Shown piece by piece: positions 18,289 through 27,198 of a DNA stretch of 53,612 nucleotides. Both the position numbers and the translations under genes were made by a program. The stretch lies in assembly GCF_913058315.1 (NCBI RefSeq), contig NZ_CAJXQY010000017.1:1-53612 (forward strand), written 5' to 3'. A model generated the notes under the pieces. It searched no databases, was not told the DNA's origin, and saw nothing but the letters and a program-made list of their open reading frames with translations. Numbering within the stretch: position 1 is the first letter of the stretch; each line of letters starts with the position of its first letter. Source of the DNA: an uncultured Alteromonas sp. GTDB lineage: Bacteria > Pseudomonadota > Gammaproteobacteria > Enterobacterales > Alteromonadaceae.

Positions 18289-19583
18289 TGGATTACACTG
18301 CACTGGTGTTGGTAGTCACCTTCTTTTTACTACTCATTCTGAACGTACCAATTTCGTTTAGCATCGGTATTGCCACCCTGGTGGCGATGCTGATGAGCAT
18401 TGATTTTACGCCAGCGGTAACCACTATCGCACAACGCATGGCCGGCGGCCTGGACAGCTTTGCTTTGCTCGCCATACCGTTTTTTGTACTGTCAGGCATG
18501 ATCATGGGGCGCGGTGGTATTGCCAAACGCCTGATCAACTGTGCGCTGGCGCTCATTGGCTCATTGCCTGGCGGACTGGCGTTGGTGAACGTGGTGTCGT
18601 GTATGCTGTTTGGTGCAATCTCTGGGTCGGCTGTAGCGACTACCTCGGCCATCGGCAGTTTTATGCTGCCGGAAATGAAAAAGCAGGGTTACGACGAAAA
18701 CTTCAGTGCAGCGGTTACGGCTGCTGCTTCAACCACCGGTATGCTGATACCGCCAAGCAATATTCTGATTGTGTATGCTATTGCCAGTGGCGGAGTATCT
18801 ATTGCGGCGCTCTTTATGGCCGGTTACTTACCCGGTGTCATGGTGGGACTGGCGCTGATGATGGTGTGTTTTATTCATGCCAAGCGTAAAGGTTATGCCA
18901 CCGCCGATCGACTGCCACTAAAAGTTGTGGTGCAGCAGGTGGGGGCAGCGATACCCAGCTTGTTTTTAATCTTTCTGGTTATTGGCGGGATTGTGGGGGG
19001 TATTTTTACCGCCACTGAAGCCGGCGCCATTGCAGTGGTTTATTCACTTATCCTGGCGGTGGGCGTTTACCGCGAAGTGAAGCCCAAACAACTGCCGGAT
19101 ATTTTACTGAAATCGGCCGAAACCACCGCTATTGTCATGCTGCTTATTGGTGCTTCTACAGCCATGTCGTGGATGCTGTCCTACGCCAACATTCCGCAAA
19201 ATATCAGTGCCTTTATGCTGGAGGTGAGTGATAACCCGATTGTTATTCTGCTGCTCATCAACCTGTTGTTAATTGTTGTGGGGGCGTTTCTGGATATGAC
19301 CCCGGCAGTGCTGATCTTTACGCCGATTTTTCTGCCGGTGGCGGCGGAACTGGGCATGTCACCGCTACAGTTTGGCATTATGATAGTGCTGAATCTGTCG
19401 ATTGGCTTATGCTCACCACCGGTTGGGGCCGTACTGTTTATTACCTGTGCCATTGCTAAAACACGCCTGGATAAAATTATCCGGCCGTTGCTGCCGCTTT
19501 ATGTTGCCATGTTTGTGGTGCTGATGCTGGTGACCTATGTGGCCTGGTTTAGTGAAGCCTTACCCGCGCTGTTTGGGGTGTAA
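18288..19583 (+). CDS. dctM: TRAP transporter large permease (DctM family)
   Basis: The 431-residue protein with about 12 hydrophobic segments is the ion-coupled translocator of the TRAP system. Typical blocks are LNVPISFSIGIATL, FVLSGMIMGRGGIAKRL, GAISGSAVATTSAIGSFMLPEM and TGMLIPPSNILIVYA. The start at 18288, inside the dctQ stop, is supported by GAAGGAG just upstream; an upstream in-frame ATG would add ten basic residues. Substrate is inferred from location in the uronate operon. It is the last gene of the kduD unit, followed by a 119-base gap before the regulator gene. Confidence 0.94.
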   Translation: MDYTALVLVVTFFLLLILNVPISFSIGIATLVAMLMSIDFTPAVTTIAQRMAGGLDSFALLAIPFFVLSGMIMGRGGIAKRLINCALALIGSLPGGLALVNVVSCMLFGAISGSAVATTSAIGSFMLPEMKKQGYDENFSAAVTAAASTTGMLIPPSNILIVYAIASGGVSIAALFMAGYLPGVMVGLALMMVCFIHAKRKGYATADRLPLKVVVQQVGAAIPSLFLIFLVIGGIVGGIFTATEAGAIAVVYSLILAVGVYREVKPKQLPDILLKSAETTAIVMLLIGASTAMSWMLSYANIPQNISAFMLEVSDNPIVILLLINLLLIVVGAFLDMTPAVLIFTPIFLPVAAELGMSPLQFGIMIVLNLSIGLCSPPVGAVLFITCAIAKTRLDKIIRPLLPLYVAMFVVLMLVTYVAWFSEALPALFGV

Positions 19584-19702
19584 CAGCCCTGACTGTGCGG
19601 GATAGGAATAAATAAGGTGATGGTGCCGAGAGTAGCGTAACCGAGCGGTTAACGTTAAACTCAGCCCGGTTAAATAAAAAACAAAAATAAAGAGTACTCT
19701 GC
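19584..19702 (+). other. Gap between dctM and the LacI-type regulator
   Basis: This 119-base stretch probably holds the regulator's promoter. It lacks the TGCYACCGGTRGCA palindrome found before the catabolic genes. It contains a six-base inverted repeat, TAACCG/CGGTTA, at about 19638-19651, which could be a different operator. I see no convincing terminator for dctM. Confidence 0.35.
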
Positions 19703-20728
19703 ATGGACAAGAAGCCAACCATTAATGATGTGGCACGAATAGCCGGGGTTTCCAAGCGCACCGTTTCCCGGGTTATTAACGGTGCCTCAAATGTTGGCGC
19801 CGCGACCCGCGAAAAAATACAGCGGGTGGTTGATGAGTTGGGTTTTTCGCCGGATAAACAGGCCCGGGGACTGGCGGCCAGTCGGTCTTATTTGATTGGA
19901 CTGATTTATGATAACCCCGATGCGCTCTATATCGACCAGGTGCAGCGCGGTGTCCTCGACGTGTGCTCTAAAAAAGGTTACGAACTGGTGGTACACCCCT
20001 GCAGTTACCGCAGCGATGAGTTTGTCAGCAATTGTGTGGGCTTTGTGCGTCGTTCAAATATCGACGGCGTGATTGTTCTGCCGCCGGTGTCTGAGTCGAA
20101 TGAGCTGGCAGCGGCCCTCGAGAATCATGGCATTAACTATGTAAGGCTGACGTCGGTAGATATTGATGATAAAGAAAATATCGTGGTGTCAGACGATCGC
20201 GCAGCATTAAGTGATATGGCGCGCTATCTGGTGTCTTTAGGACACAAGGATATCGCCATAATTAGCGGACCAAACCATTATTACTCCACGGTAGAGCGGT
20301 TGGAAGGGATAACCCAGACACTAAAAGAACTGGGGTTATCGATTCCGGCTGAACGAATAGTGGAAGGCAAAAACAGCTACGAGAGTGGCATTGAATGTGC
20401 CCGGGCGTTACTGATTCAAACGCCGCGCCCGCAGGTAATTGTGGCCAATAACGATGAAATGGCTGCCGGTGTCCTTAAAGTGGCTCATGAACTGGGTATC
20501 GATGTGCCCGGCGAATTATCGGTAGCCGGTTTTGATGATAACTTACTGGCGTCGCGGGTCATTCCGTCACTTACAACGGTACAACGGCCGGTGGTTGCTA
20601 TGGCAGGCATTGCCGCCAAAAAGATTGTTGCCCTGATTGAAAATAAGCCAGCTGAAGGTGTGGAAGAATACACCATTAAGCCACATCTTATTATTCGCGA
20701 ATCAACACGCAAAGCCGCCAAACAATAG
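19703..20728 (+). CDS. LacI-family transcriptional regulator, probable pectin/uronate regulator
   Basis: The 341-residue protein has an N-terminal LacI helix-turn-helix (about 4-50: TINDVARIAGVSKRTVSRVIN) and hinge. A periplasmic-binding-protein-like effector domain follows (about 60-335; VAGFDDNLLASRVIPSLTTVQRP near the end). LacI-family proteins bind palindromes with a central CG, and the five TGCYACCGGTRGCA sites have exactly that form. They flank genes on both sides of this regulator. A repressor released by KDG or a related intermediate is the simplest model; the effector is not evident from sequence. E. coli-type pectin loci use the IclR-type KdgR instead, so this would be a non-orthologous replacement. 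Confidence 0.92.
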   Translation: MDKKPTINDVARIAGVSKRTVSRVINGASNVGAATREKIQRVVDELGFSPDKQARGLAASRSYLIGLIYDNPDALYIDQVQRGVLDVCSKKGYELVVHPCSYRSDEFVSNCVGFVRRSNIDGVIVLPPVSESNELAAALENHGINYVRLTSVDIDDKENIVVSDDRAALSDMARYLVSLGHKDIAIISGPNHYYSTVERLEGITQTLKELGLSIPAERIVEGKNSYESGIECARALLIQTPRPQVIVANNDEMAAGVLKVAHELGIDVPGELSVAGFDDNLLASRVIPSLTTVQRPVVAMAGIAAKKIVALIENKPAEGVEEYTIKPHLIIRESTRKAAKQ

Positions 20729-20765
20729 CAGAGAAAAAATAAAGAAAATCTGCTTTAACGTAATT

Positions 20766-20779
20766 TGCCACCGGTGGCA
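20766..20779 (+). promoter_or_regulatory. Operator 2, upstream of uxaA
   Basis: A perfect 14-bp palindrome, TGCCACCGGTGGCA, lies 57 bases before the uxaA ATG and 37 bases after the regulator's stop. TTGCCA overlapping its left arm may serve as a -35 element, but I see no well-placed -10. The site would give the uxa-eda-kdgK unit its own control, separate from readthrough of the regulator gene. Confidence 0.8.
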
Positions 20780-20836
20780 TTAATGTTAAATGTGTGGTAA
20801 TTTAATAAACAATTGGAACTAACGTTTAGAGATTTT

Positions 20837-22324
20837 ATGGCCGATCAAACCAAGCTTATACAGGTGCATCCAAACGATAATGTGGCGGTGTCGACCATGG
20901 CGCTGTCTGCCGGGACCATCGTAGATACCTTGTCGGTCACCGTTGCCAGTGACATTCCCGCTGGCCATAAAGTCGCCCTGAGCGACATCGCCGCCGGTCA
21001 GAAAGTGGTGAAATACGGCTTTGCCATCGGCATTGCGCAGGCTGATATCAAGCGTGGTGATCACGTTCACAGTCACAATTTAAAAACCGCCTTAAGCGGC
21101 CAGGAAAACTATCAGTACGAACCGGTAAGCGCGCGAAAACCGGTTACCAGGCCAGCCCAGGCCAGTTTTATGGGCTATCGCCGGCCCAACGGTAAAGTGG
21201 GGATCCGAAATGAAGTCTGGATCATCAATACGGTGGGCTGTGTTAATCGCACCGCTGAGCGAATTGCGGCCGAATGTGAACGGCGCTTCTTTGGCGAATG
21301 CGATGGTTTTCGGGCATTTACTCATCCGTTTGGCTGTTCGCAGTTGGGCGACGATCTGCACGATACGCAAACTATCCTGGCGTCCCTGGCGTCTCACCCT
21401 AACGCCGGCGCGGTGCTGGTGGTGGGTTTGGGGTGCGAGAACAACCAGTTGTCGAATTTACTGGAAAAAGTTGATCGCCCGGCCTCGCAGATCCGGTTCT
21501 TTAATTCCCAGCAGGTGGGCGATGAGATCGAAGAAGGCATCGCGCTTATTCATGAAATGCTCGCCGATGTGGGCAAATGTACCCGTGAGCCCATTGATGG
21601 CAGCGAGCTGGTACTGGGTGTGAAGTGTGGCGGGAGTGATGCGTTTAGTGGCATTACCGCCAACCCCTTAGTAGGTCGCATGACCGATTTAATGGTTAAA
21701 CAGAACGGCAGTGTGCTGCAAACTGAAACCCCGGAAATGTTCGGTGCCGAACAGTTACTGATGAACCGGGCGACCAGCCAGGCAGTATTCTCCGACATTG
21801 TTGAGCTGGTGAACGACTTTAAACAGTATTTTATCGATAATAATCAACCGATTTATGAAAACCCGTCACCTGGAAATAAGGCCGGAGGCCTTACTACGCT
21901 GGAAGAAAAGTCGCTTGGCGCGGTGCAAAAAGGCGGTCAGGCACCGGTTAACGGGGTATTGCAGTACGGCGAGCCTTTATCTAAGAAAGGCCTCAATTTG
22001 CTTCAGGCACCGGGTAACGATGCGGTAAGTTCCACTGCACTTGCCGCCAGCGGCGCGCACATCATTTTATTCACCACCGGACGGGGTACCCCGCTCGGCT
22101 TTCCTGTACCCACAGTGAAAATCTCATCTAACAGTGAAATTGCTCATAAGAAGCCACACTGGATAGATTTTAATGCAGGTCAGATATTGCAGGGCACCAG
22201 TATTGATGACTGTGCTGCTCAGCTGTACCAGCAATGCCTGAATATTGCGTCGGGCGAAAAGACCTGCAACGAGAAAAATGGCAGTCACGAGATAGCGATC
22301 TGGAAACGTGGCGTAACCCTGTAA
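20837..22324 (+). CDS. uxaA: Altronate dehydratase UxaA
   Basis: UxaA dehydrates D-altronate to KDG. The 495-residue protein, equal in length to E. coli UxaA, has an N-terminal SAF domain (about 5-80, with GDHVHSHNL) and the large C-terminal altronate dehydratase domain (FMGYRRPNGKVGIRNEVWIIN, HPFGCSQLGDD, LGVKCGGSDAFSGITANP). The ATG at 20837 is chosen over a TTG eight codons upstream that lacks a ribosome binding site. Cysteines in GCSQ, GLGCE and KCGGSD fit the iron-dependent active site of the family. It begins the uxaA-uxaC-reductase-eda-kdgK unit. Confidence 0.95.
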   Translation: MADQTKLIQVHPNDNVAVSTMALSAGTIVDTLSVTVASDIPAGHKVALSDIAAGQKVVKYGFAIGIAQADIKRGDHVHSHNLKTALSGQENYQYEPVSARKPVTRPAQASFMGYRRPNGKVGIRNEVWIINTVGCVNRTAERIAAECERRFFGECDGFRAFTHPFGCSQLGDDLHDTQTILASLASHPNAGAVLVVGLGCENNQLSNLLEKVDRPASQIRFFNSQQVGDEIEEGIALIHEMLADVGKCTREPIDGSELVLGVKCGGSDAFSGITANPLVGRMTDLMVKQNGSVLQTETPEMFGAEQLLMNRATSQAVFSDIVELVNDFKQYFIDNNQPIYENPSPGNKAGGLTTLEEKSLGAVQKGGQAPVNGVLQYGEPLSKKGLNLLQAPGNDAVSSTALAASGAHIILFTTGRGTPLGFPVPTVKISSNSEIAHKKPHWIDFNAGQILQGTSIDDCAAQLYQQCLNIASGEKTCNEKNGSHEIAIWKRGVTL

Positions 22325-22337
22325 CAAAGAGACTGAT

Positions 22338-23759
22338 ATGAAACCAATACTATTACACGAAGACAGACTGTTTCCGGCTGACGAAGCAACACGCGCTGTC
22401 GCTCGCTCACTGTATAACACAGTCAAAGACCTGCCTATTATCAGCCCCCACGGCCACACCGATCCGCGTTGGTTTGCCTATGACGAAAATTTTGGAAACG
22501 CCACAGAACTGTTCATTTTGCCCGATCATTATGTGTTCAGAATGCTCTATAGTCAGGGCGTTACACTGGAGAGTCTGGGCATTCGCCGCTGGGATGGTGG
22601 CCCAACCGAAAGCGACCCGCAAAAAATCTGGCAAACCTTTGCTGATCACTATTACCTGTTTGCTGGCACACCATCGAGAATGTGGCTGGATACGGTGTTT
22701 AAGAATGTGTTTGGCTTAACCGACATGCTGTGCAGCGAAAATGCCATGGAGTATTACCATTTCATCACCGCTGAGCTGGCCAAAGATGCCTACAAACCAC
22801 GGGCACTGATGGATCGTTTTAATATTGAACTGATTGCTACCACCGAAGGCGCTCTGGATAATCTTGAGCATCACCGGGTGTTAAAAGGCACTGGCTGGGA
22901 TAAGCGTGTTATTACCTCATTCCGTCCGGATGATGTAGTCGACGCCTCCCGCGAAGACTTTGCTCAGAATATTGAACTGCTGGGTGAAATTACCGGCGAA
23001 AATACTACCGACTGGGATGGTTATCTGGCCGCTATTCGCCAGCGCCGGGAGGTTTTCCGCGAGCATGGTGCAACAGCCACCGATCACGGCCATCCTACCG
23101 CCCGCACGGCTGACTTGTCTAAAGCCGAATGTCAGGCATTATTCAGCAAGTGCCTGAGTGGTCAGGCCGGCGACGCCGATCAGGAGTTGTTCCGCGCTCA
23201 GATGCTTACCGAATTAGCCGGTATGAGTATTGAAGATGGAATGGTTATGCAAATCCATCCGGGCGCATTTCGTAATCACAATAACGATGTGTTTACCAAA
23301 TTTGGCCGTGATAAAGGCGCAGATATTCCGCTGCAAACCGAATATGTTAACGCACTGAAACCGCTGCTGGATAAATACGGCAACGATCCACGTCTGAATA
23401 TTATTTTGTTCACGCTTGATGAAACCGTGTATTCCCGTGAGCTGGCCCCGCTGGCCGGACACTATCCATGCCTCAAACTGGGCCCGGCCTGGTGGTTCCA
23501 CGATAGTCCGGAAGGCATGCTGCGCTATCGCCATCAGGTAACCGAAACCGCCGGTTTATTTAATACCGTTGGTTTTAACGATGACACCCGCGCCTTCCTG
23601 TCGATTCCGGCTCGCCACGACGTAGCCCGCCGCATTGATAGCCGGTTCCTGGCCAATATGGTGGTGGAACATCGAATCAGCGAAGAAGAAGCTGGCAGCC
23701 TGATAAAACAACTGTCTTATGACTTAGCGAAGAAAGCTTACAAACTGGGGCAGGCTTAA
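22338..23759 (+). CDS. uxaC: Uronate (glucuronate) isomerase UxaC
   Basis: UxaC interconverts D-galacturonate and D-tagaturonate, or D-glucuronate and D-fructuronate. The 473-residue protein belongs to the amidohydrolase-like superfamily and matches the E. coli length (470). Visible signatures are LPIISPHGHTDPRWFA, where the HGH metal ligands lie, plus the later blocks VMQIHPGAFRNHNN and KLGPAWWFHDSPEGM. It starts 13 bases after uxaA, and the reductase gene begins two bases after its end. Given UxaA next door, galacturonate is the likely substrate. Confidence 0.96.
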   Translation: MKPILLHEDRLFPADEATRAVARSLYNTVKDLPIISPHGHTDPRWFAYDENFGNATELFILPDHYVFRMLYSQGVTLESLGIRRWDGGPTESDPQKIWQTFADHYYLFAGTPSRMWLDTVFKNVFGLTDMLCSENAMEYYHFITAELAKDAYKPRALMDRFNIELIATTEGALDNLEHHRVLKGTGWDKRVITSFRPDDVVDASREDFAQNIELLGEITGENTTDWDGYLAAIRQRREVFREHGATATDHGHPTARTADLSKAECQALFSKCLSGQAGDADQELFRAQMLTELAGMSIEDGMVMQIHPGAFRNHNNDVFTKFGRDKGADIPLQTEYVNALKPLLDKYGNDPRLNIILFTLDETVYSRELAPLAGHYPCLKLGPAWWFHDSPEGMLRYRHQVTETAGLFNTVGFNDDTRAFLSIPARHDVARRIDSRFLANMVVEHRISEEEAGSLIKQLSYDLAKKAYKLGQA

Positions 23760-23761
23760 TC

Positions 23762-25225
23762 ATGGTGGCGTCTTTAAACAATGCTACGCTGGCTAACCTG
23801 CCAGCCGAGGTAAAAACGCCGGATTACGATCGTGCTGAACGCGGTCGCGGTATTGTGCACATCGGGCCAGGCGCATTTCACCGCGCTCATCAGGCTGTGT
23901 ATACCGATATGGCCATGGCCTATGGCGGTAACTGGCGTATTACCGGTGTGTCGATGCGCAGCGCTACACTGAAACAAAAGCTGGCCGGGCAGGACAATCT
24001 GTATTCACTGGTAGTACTGGACAACGAGCCCTATGTGCAGGTAATCGGCGCCTTCGACAGCGTACTGGTATTAAATGATGACCGTGAAGCCATTATGGCT
24101 GCGCTGACCGACGCCAATACTCATATTATTTCGTTAACGATTACTGAGAAAGGCTACTGCCTGACCAGTAATGGTGAACTTGATACGTCACATGCCGACA
24201 TCATGCACGATTTAACCAATCCTGATGAGCCGGTATCGGCGGTTGGGCTTATTGTGAGCGCGCTCAAGCACCGCTTTGAGCAGCAACAGGCCGATATTAC
24301 CGTGATCAGCTGCGACAACCTGGCGGATAACGGCAAAAAACTGGCCAAAGCCGTGTTGCAGTTTGCCGAGAAAATCCAGCCGGAACTGGCGCAGTGGATT
24401 GAACAAAATATTGCCTTTCCCTGTACCATGGTTGATAGCATTACGCCGGCCACCGATGAAGCACTGATTAGCCTGGCGGCCGATAAGCTGGGTGTTGAAG
24501 ATGCCTGGCCTATTCAGCGCGAAGGCTTTACCCAGTGGGTGGTTGAGGATAAATTCAGCGGGCCGCGTCCGGCCTGGGAAAAAGTAGGGGTAACCTTCAC
24601 CGATGATGTGGCTGCCTTTGAAAATGCCAAACTGCGTATTTTAAATGGCACCCACTCAACGCTTGCGTACACCGGGATCCTGCTTGGTAAAGAAACCGTT
24701 TATGAAGCGATTAGCGACACCGCGCTGGAAGCGTTTATTCGCCGCTTGCTGAGTGATGAAATTATTCCGTCTATTAACGCTGAAGGCGTGATGGATTTAC
24801 CCGCCTACGCGGAAGATATTTTAAATCGCTACAAGAATCGCCACATCCGCCACTTGTTGGCACAAATTGCCTGGGATGGTTCGCAGAAGCTGCCTTTCCG
24901 GGTGCTCAATACCGTGCGCGACAACTTAAAACTTGGTCAACAGGCGAAATTACTGTGTGTGCCCATTGCCGCGTGGATTTTATTTATTGCCAAACGTGCC
25001 AACGATCAGGATGAGCTGGTGGATCCGCTGGCCGAAACCTTAATTGGTTTAGCCAATCAGCACCAGGGTGACCTGTCAGCACTCGGTGCAGCTGTGCTGA
25101 ATCTGCCTCAGGTGTTCGCCGAACTGACGGCTAACAAATGGTTTAAAGACACCGTGCTGGAATATGTTGAGGTGCTTTCATCCATCAACGGCGACAATGC
25201 TGCCGAAGTGTTGGGAGCGCTGTAA
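23762..25225 (+). CDS. Mannitol dehydrogenase-family uronate reductase (UxuB-like; probable tagaturonate reductase)
   Basis: The 487-residue NAD-dependent long-chain dehydrogenase has an N-terminal Rossmann domain (GRGIVHIGPGAFHRAHQAVY near 29-48) and a C-terminal helical domain. The latter has the active-site block KLRILNGTHSTLAYTG, with the lysine, asparagine and histidine conserved in mannitol dehydrogenases. By sequence it resembles fructuronate reductase UxuB and mannitol dehydrogenases. By context, with uxaA present and uxuA absent in the window, it must reduce tagaturonate to altronate, the UxaB role. I therefore leave the symbol open. The start lies two bases after uxaC; its stop overlaps the eda ATG (TAATG). 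Confidence 0.88.
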   Translation: MVASLNNATLANLPAEVKTPDYDRAERGRGIVHIGPGAFHRAHQAVYTDMAMAYGGNWRITGVSMRSATLKQKLAGQDNLYSLVVLDNEPYVQVIGAFDSVLVLNDDREAIMAALTDANTHIISLTITEKGYCLTSNGELDTSHADIMHDLTNPDEPVSAVGLIVSALKHRFEQQQADITVISCDNLADNGKKLAKAVLQFAEKIQPELAQWIEQNIAFPCTMVDSITPATDEALISLAADKLGVEDAWPIQREGFTQWVVEDKFSGPRPAWEKVGVTFTDDVAAFENAKLRILNGTHSTLAYTGILLGKETVYEAISDTALEAFIRRLLSDEIIPSINAEGVMDLPAYAEDILNRYKNRHIRHLLAQIAWDGSQKLPFRVLNTVRDNLKLGQQAKLLCVPIAAWILFIAKRANDQDELVDPLAETLIGLANQHQGDLSALGAAVLNLPQVFAELTANKWFKDTVLEYVEVLSSINGDNAAEVLGAL

Positions 25226-25863
25226 TGTCCGACTTTAAAAGCCTGATAGAGGGCACGCCATTACTACCGATTCTGCAGCCACAAAGTGTAGAGCAGGCCT
25301 TTAATATTGCCGGCGCCGTGCATGCAAGTGGTTTACGTAGTATTGAAGTTGTGCGTCGTACACCGGTAGCAGCGGCCGCCGTGACCGCCATTCGCGAAGC
25401 ATTTCCGGAGCTGTTGGTGGGCATGGGCACAGTGTTAAATCAGGAGCATGTGCAGGAAGCGGTAGATGCCGGGAGTCAATTTATAATTAGCCCGACTCTC
25501 AGTGAAAAACTGCTGTCGGCGCTGAGCGATATTAATATTCCCTATCTGCCTGGTACTGCGTCTCCCTCAGACATTTTACTGGCCGTTGAGGCCGGCTTGT
25601 CGGAAGTGAAATTCTTTCCGGCCAGTTTAAGCGGTGGTGCCGCTATGCTGAAAAATTTCAGCGCTATTTTTCCGGAAGTATCACTGTGCCCAACCGGTGG
25701 TATTTCCAATTCTAATTTACAAGAGTACAGCAGCCTGCCCAACGTGTTCGCCGTAGGCGGCTCCTGGATGATTCCAAAGCGCTGTGTAGCAAGCGGCGAC
25801 TGGCAGGGCGTAACTGCTGCCTGTGCGCTGGCGCAACAACAATTTACTAAGGATGCCGCGTGA
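25225..25863 (+). CDS. eda: 2-dehydro-3-deoxy-phosphogluconate (KDPG) aldolase Eda
   Basis: Eda is a class I aldolase that cleaves KDPG to pyruvate and glyceraldehyde-3-phosphate. The 212-residue TIM-barrel protein has the Schiff-base lysine in SEVKFFPASLSGG (near 130), the glutamate in RSIEVVRRTP, and the phosphate-binding blocks PGTASPSD and CPTGGIS. The segment EVVRRTP replaces the more usual EVTLRT, a modest divergence at the active-site strand. It overlaps the reductase stop by one base and its own stop overlaps the kdgK GTG. This may be a pathway-dedicated copy beside a housekeeping eda elsewhere (inference). Confidence 0.94.
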   Translation: MSDFKSLIEGTPLLPILQPQSVEQAFNIAGAVHASGLRSIEVVRRTPVAAAAVTAIREAFPELLVGMGTVLNQEHVQEAVDAGSQFIISPTLSEKLLSALSDINIPYLPGTASPSDILLAVEAGLSEVKFFPASLSGGAAMLKNFSAIFPEVSLCPTGGISNSNLQEYSSLPNVFAVGGSWMIPKRCVASGDWQGVTAACALAQQQFTKDAA

Positions 25864-26774
25864 AAAGAGTCGTCATTTTTGGGGAATGTATGGTGGAACT
25901 GGTGTCAACCAGCGCCACCGAACTAAAGAAGAGTTTTGCGGGTGACACTTACAACACCGCAGTGTACTTAAAGCGCAACGCGCCGGGCCTGTCGGTAAGT
26001 TATCTGACTGCTATTGGCGAAGACTTTTTAAGTAATGAGCTGCTGTTTGCCATGGGTGATGAGCAAATAAATACCGACCATGTTTATCGCTGTAGCAAGC
26101 GTAACCTGGGGTTGTATATGGTACGAACCGACAAGTACGGTGAGCGTACCTTTGCCTACTGGCGGGATGGCTCGGCAGCCACACAAACCCTCAATGTGAT
26201 GTCTCAGGCCCCGGATAATATTGAGATGTTTTATTTCTCGGGTATTTCGGTGGCTATTTTAGATGTTGAGCAGCGCGAGAAGTTGTTTGACCTGATCAAT
26301 GCCTTACGCAGCAGCGGATGCCGAATCGTTTTTGATCCTAACTACCGTCCGCGCCTGTGGCGTGATCAGCAGGAAGCTCAGGAGTGGATGGATAAAAGTT
26401 ATCAGGTTGCTGACATCGCGTTCCCTGGTGGTGATGATCACCTGGCGTTATACGGCCATACCAATGCTGATGATGTGCTCGCCCACCTGGCCCCGTTTGG
26501 CATTGGCGAGGTGGTAATGAAAAACGGCGCGGTAGGCGTGCATATTGTCAATCACGAAGGCCAGTTTATCGTTCCGGTGCAAACGGTAACTAACGTGGTG
26601 GATACCACCGCCGCTGGCGATGCATTTAACGGCGGCTACCTGGCAGCGCGTTTGTCTGGTAAAAACGTGACTGAGTCAGCCAGCTTTGGTGCCATGGTGG
26701 CCGGTACGGTTATTCAGCATCCCGGCGCCATTATTCCGGCTGATACCTTAAGAAAGGCCGTAACCCCCCTTTAA
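25860..26774 (+). CDS. kdgK: 2-dehydro-3-deoxygluconokinase KdgK (PfkB family)
   Basis: KdgK phosphorylates KDG to KDPG, the point where the galacturonate and unsaturated-uronate branches have joined. The 304-residue protein shows PfkB features: an N-terminal GECMVEL block, NTAVYLKRN, FDPNYRPRLW in the middle, and the ATP/anion-hole signature DTTAAGDAFNGGYLAARL near 252-269. The aspartate in AGDAFNGG is the catalytic base. The start is GTG at 25860, overlapping the eda stop as GTGA. It is the last gene of the unit. A hairpin with an eight-base stem at 26784-26810 follows, but without a T-run. Confidence 0.94.
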   Translation: MKRVVIFGECMVELVSTSATELKKSFAGDTYNTAVYLKRNAPGLSVSYLTAIGEDFLSNELLFAMGDEQINTDHVYRCSKRNLGLYMVRTDKYGERTFAYWRDGSAATQTLNVMSQAPDNIEMFYFSGISVAILDVEQREKLFDLINALRSSGCRIVFDPNYRPRLWRDQQEAQEWMDKSYQVADIAFPGGDDHLALYGHTNADDVLAHLAPFGIGEVVMKNGAVGVHIVNHEGQFIVPVQTVTNVVDTTAAGDAFNGGYLAARLSGKNVTESASFGAMVAGTVIQHPGAIIPADTLRKAVTPL

Positions 26775-26783
26775 TGAATAAAT

Positions 26784-26810
26784 CAGCAGGGTAACTTTGC
26801 AGCCCTGCTG
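26784..26810 (+). terminator. Hairpin after kdgK, weak terminator candidate
   Basis: CAGCAGGG (26784-26791) and CCCTGCTG (26803-26810) pair perfectly over an 11-base loop, ten bases after the kdgK stop. No T-run follows, so intrinsic termination is uncertain. Confidence 0.4.
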
Positions 26811-26907
26811 GCTTACCGCCCATCCCCGCTAATTACCATTTATCCGTCGTTATTACCGTTAGTCATTTAATCCACCAGACTTGATTTAATCAGGCATTCT
26901 GTGTCCG

Positions 26908-27169
26908 ATACCAATTCATATGGAGGATTACCCACTCAGCATGACTGGCAGGCTTTCTGGTTAGGCTTGATTGCGCAGGGTTTACTGCAAAACCAAACAA
27001 GTGTAACAACGCCATAGAGCCTGCCAGTCCTGCCCAAAGGGAGTGGCCAAAACGACTTATATCTGTGTTGCGCCCTCTGGACATAGAATGGCTATGCCAC
27101 AGAGAACGCGTCGTGATTTAAGCCGTTTTGTCTCACTCTGAGAGGGGAATCCTCCATACGGATTGGTAT
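26908..27169. mobile_element. MITE-like non-autonomous element with terminal inverted repeats
   Basis: The 262-bp unit begins with ATACCAAT and ends with ATTGGTAT. The two 32-base ends (26908-26939 and 27138-27169) are inverted copies matching at 28 positions. Inside lies a second, perfect 12-base inverted repeat, GACTGGCAGGCT at 26943-26954 and AGCCTGCCAGTC at 27018-27029, so a transcript would fold strongly. The unit has no transposase; a 64-codon minus-strand frame inside is not a supported gene. I see no clear target-site duplication. It separates the kdgK operon from the next gene. Similar ATACCAAT-ended repeats are, as I recall, common in Shewanella and Alteromonas genomes. Confidence 0.7.
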
Positions 27170-27198
27170 GTTAAACTCAACCGTTAAGGAGACATTTT

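Noticed and set aside
20723-20754. AGCAGA/TCTGCT as terminator of the LacI-type gene
   Set aside because: A six-base stem with a very long A-rich loop would be unstable.
26890-27084. 64-codon minus-strand open frame
   Set aside because: It lies inside the MITE-like repeat, has no ribosome binding site and overlaps its inverted repeats; it is a by-product of the element.
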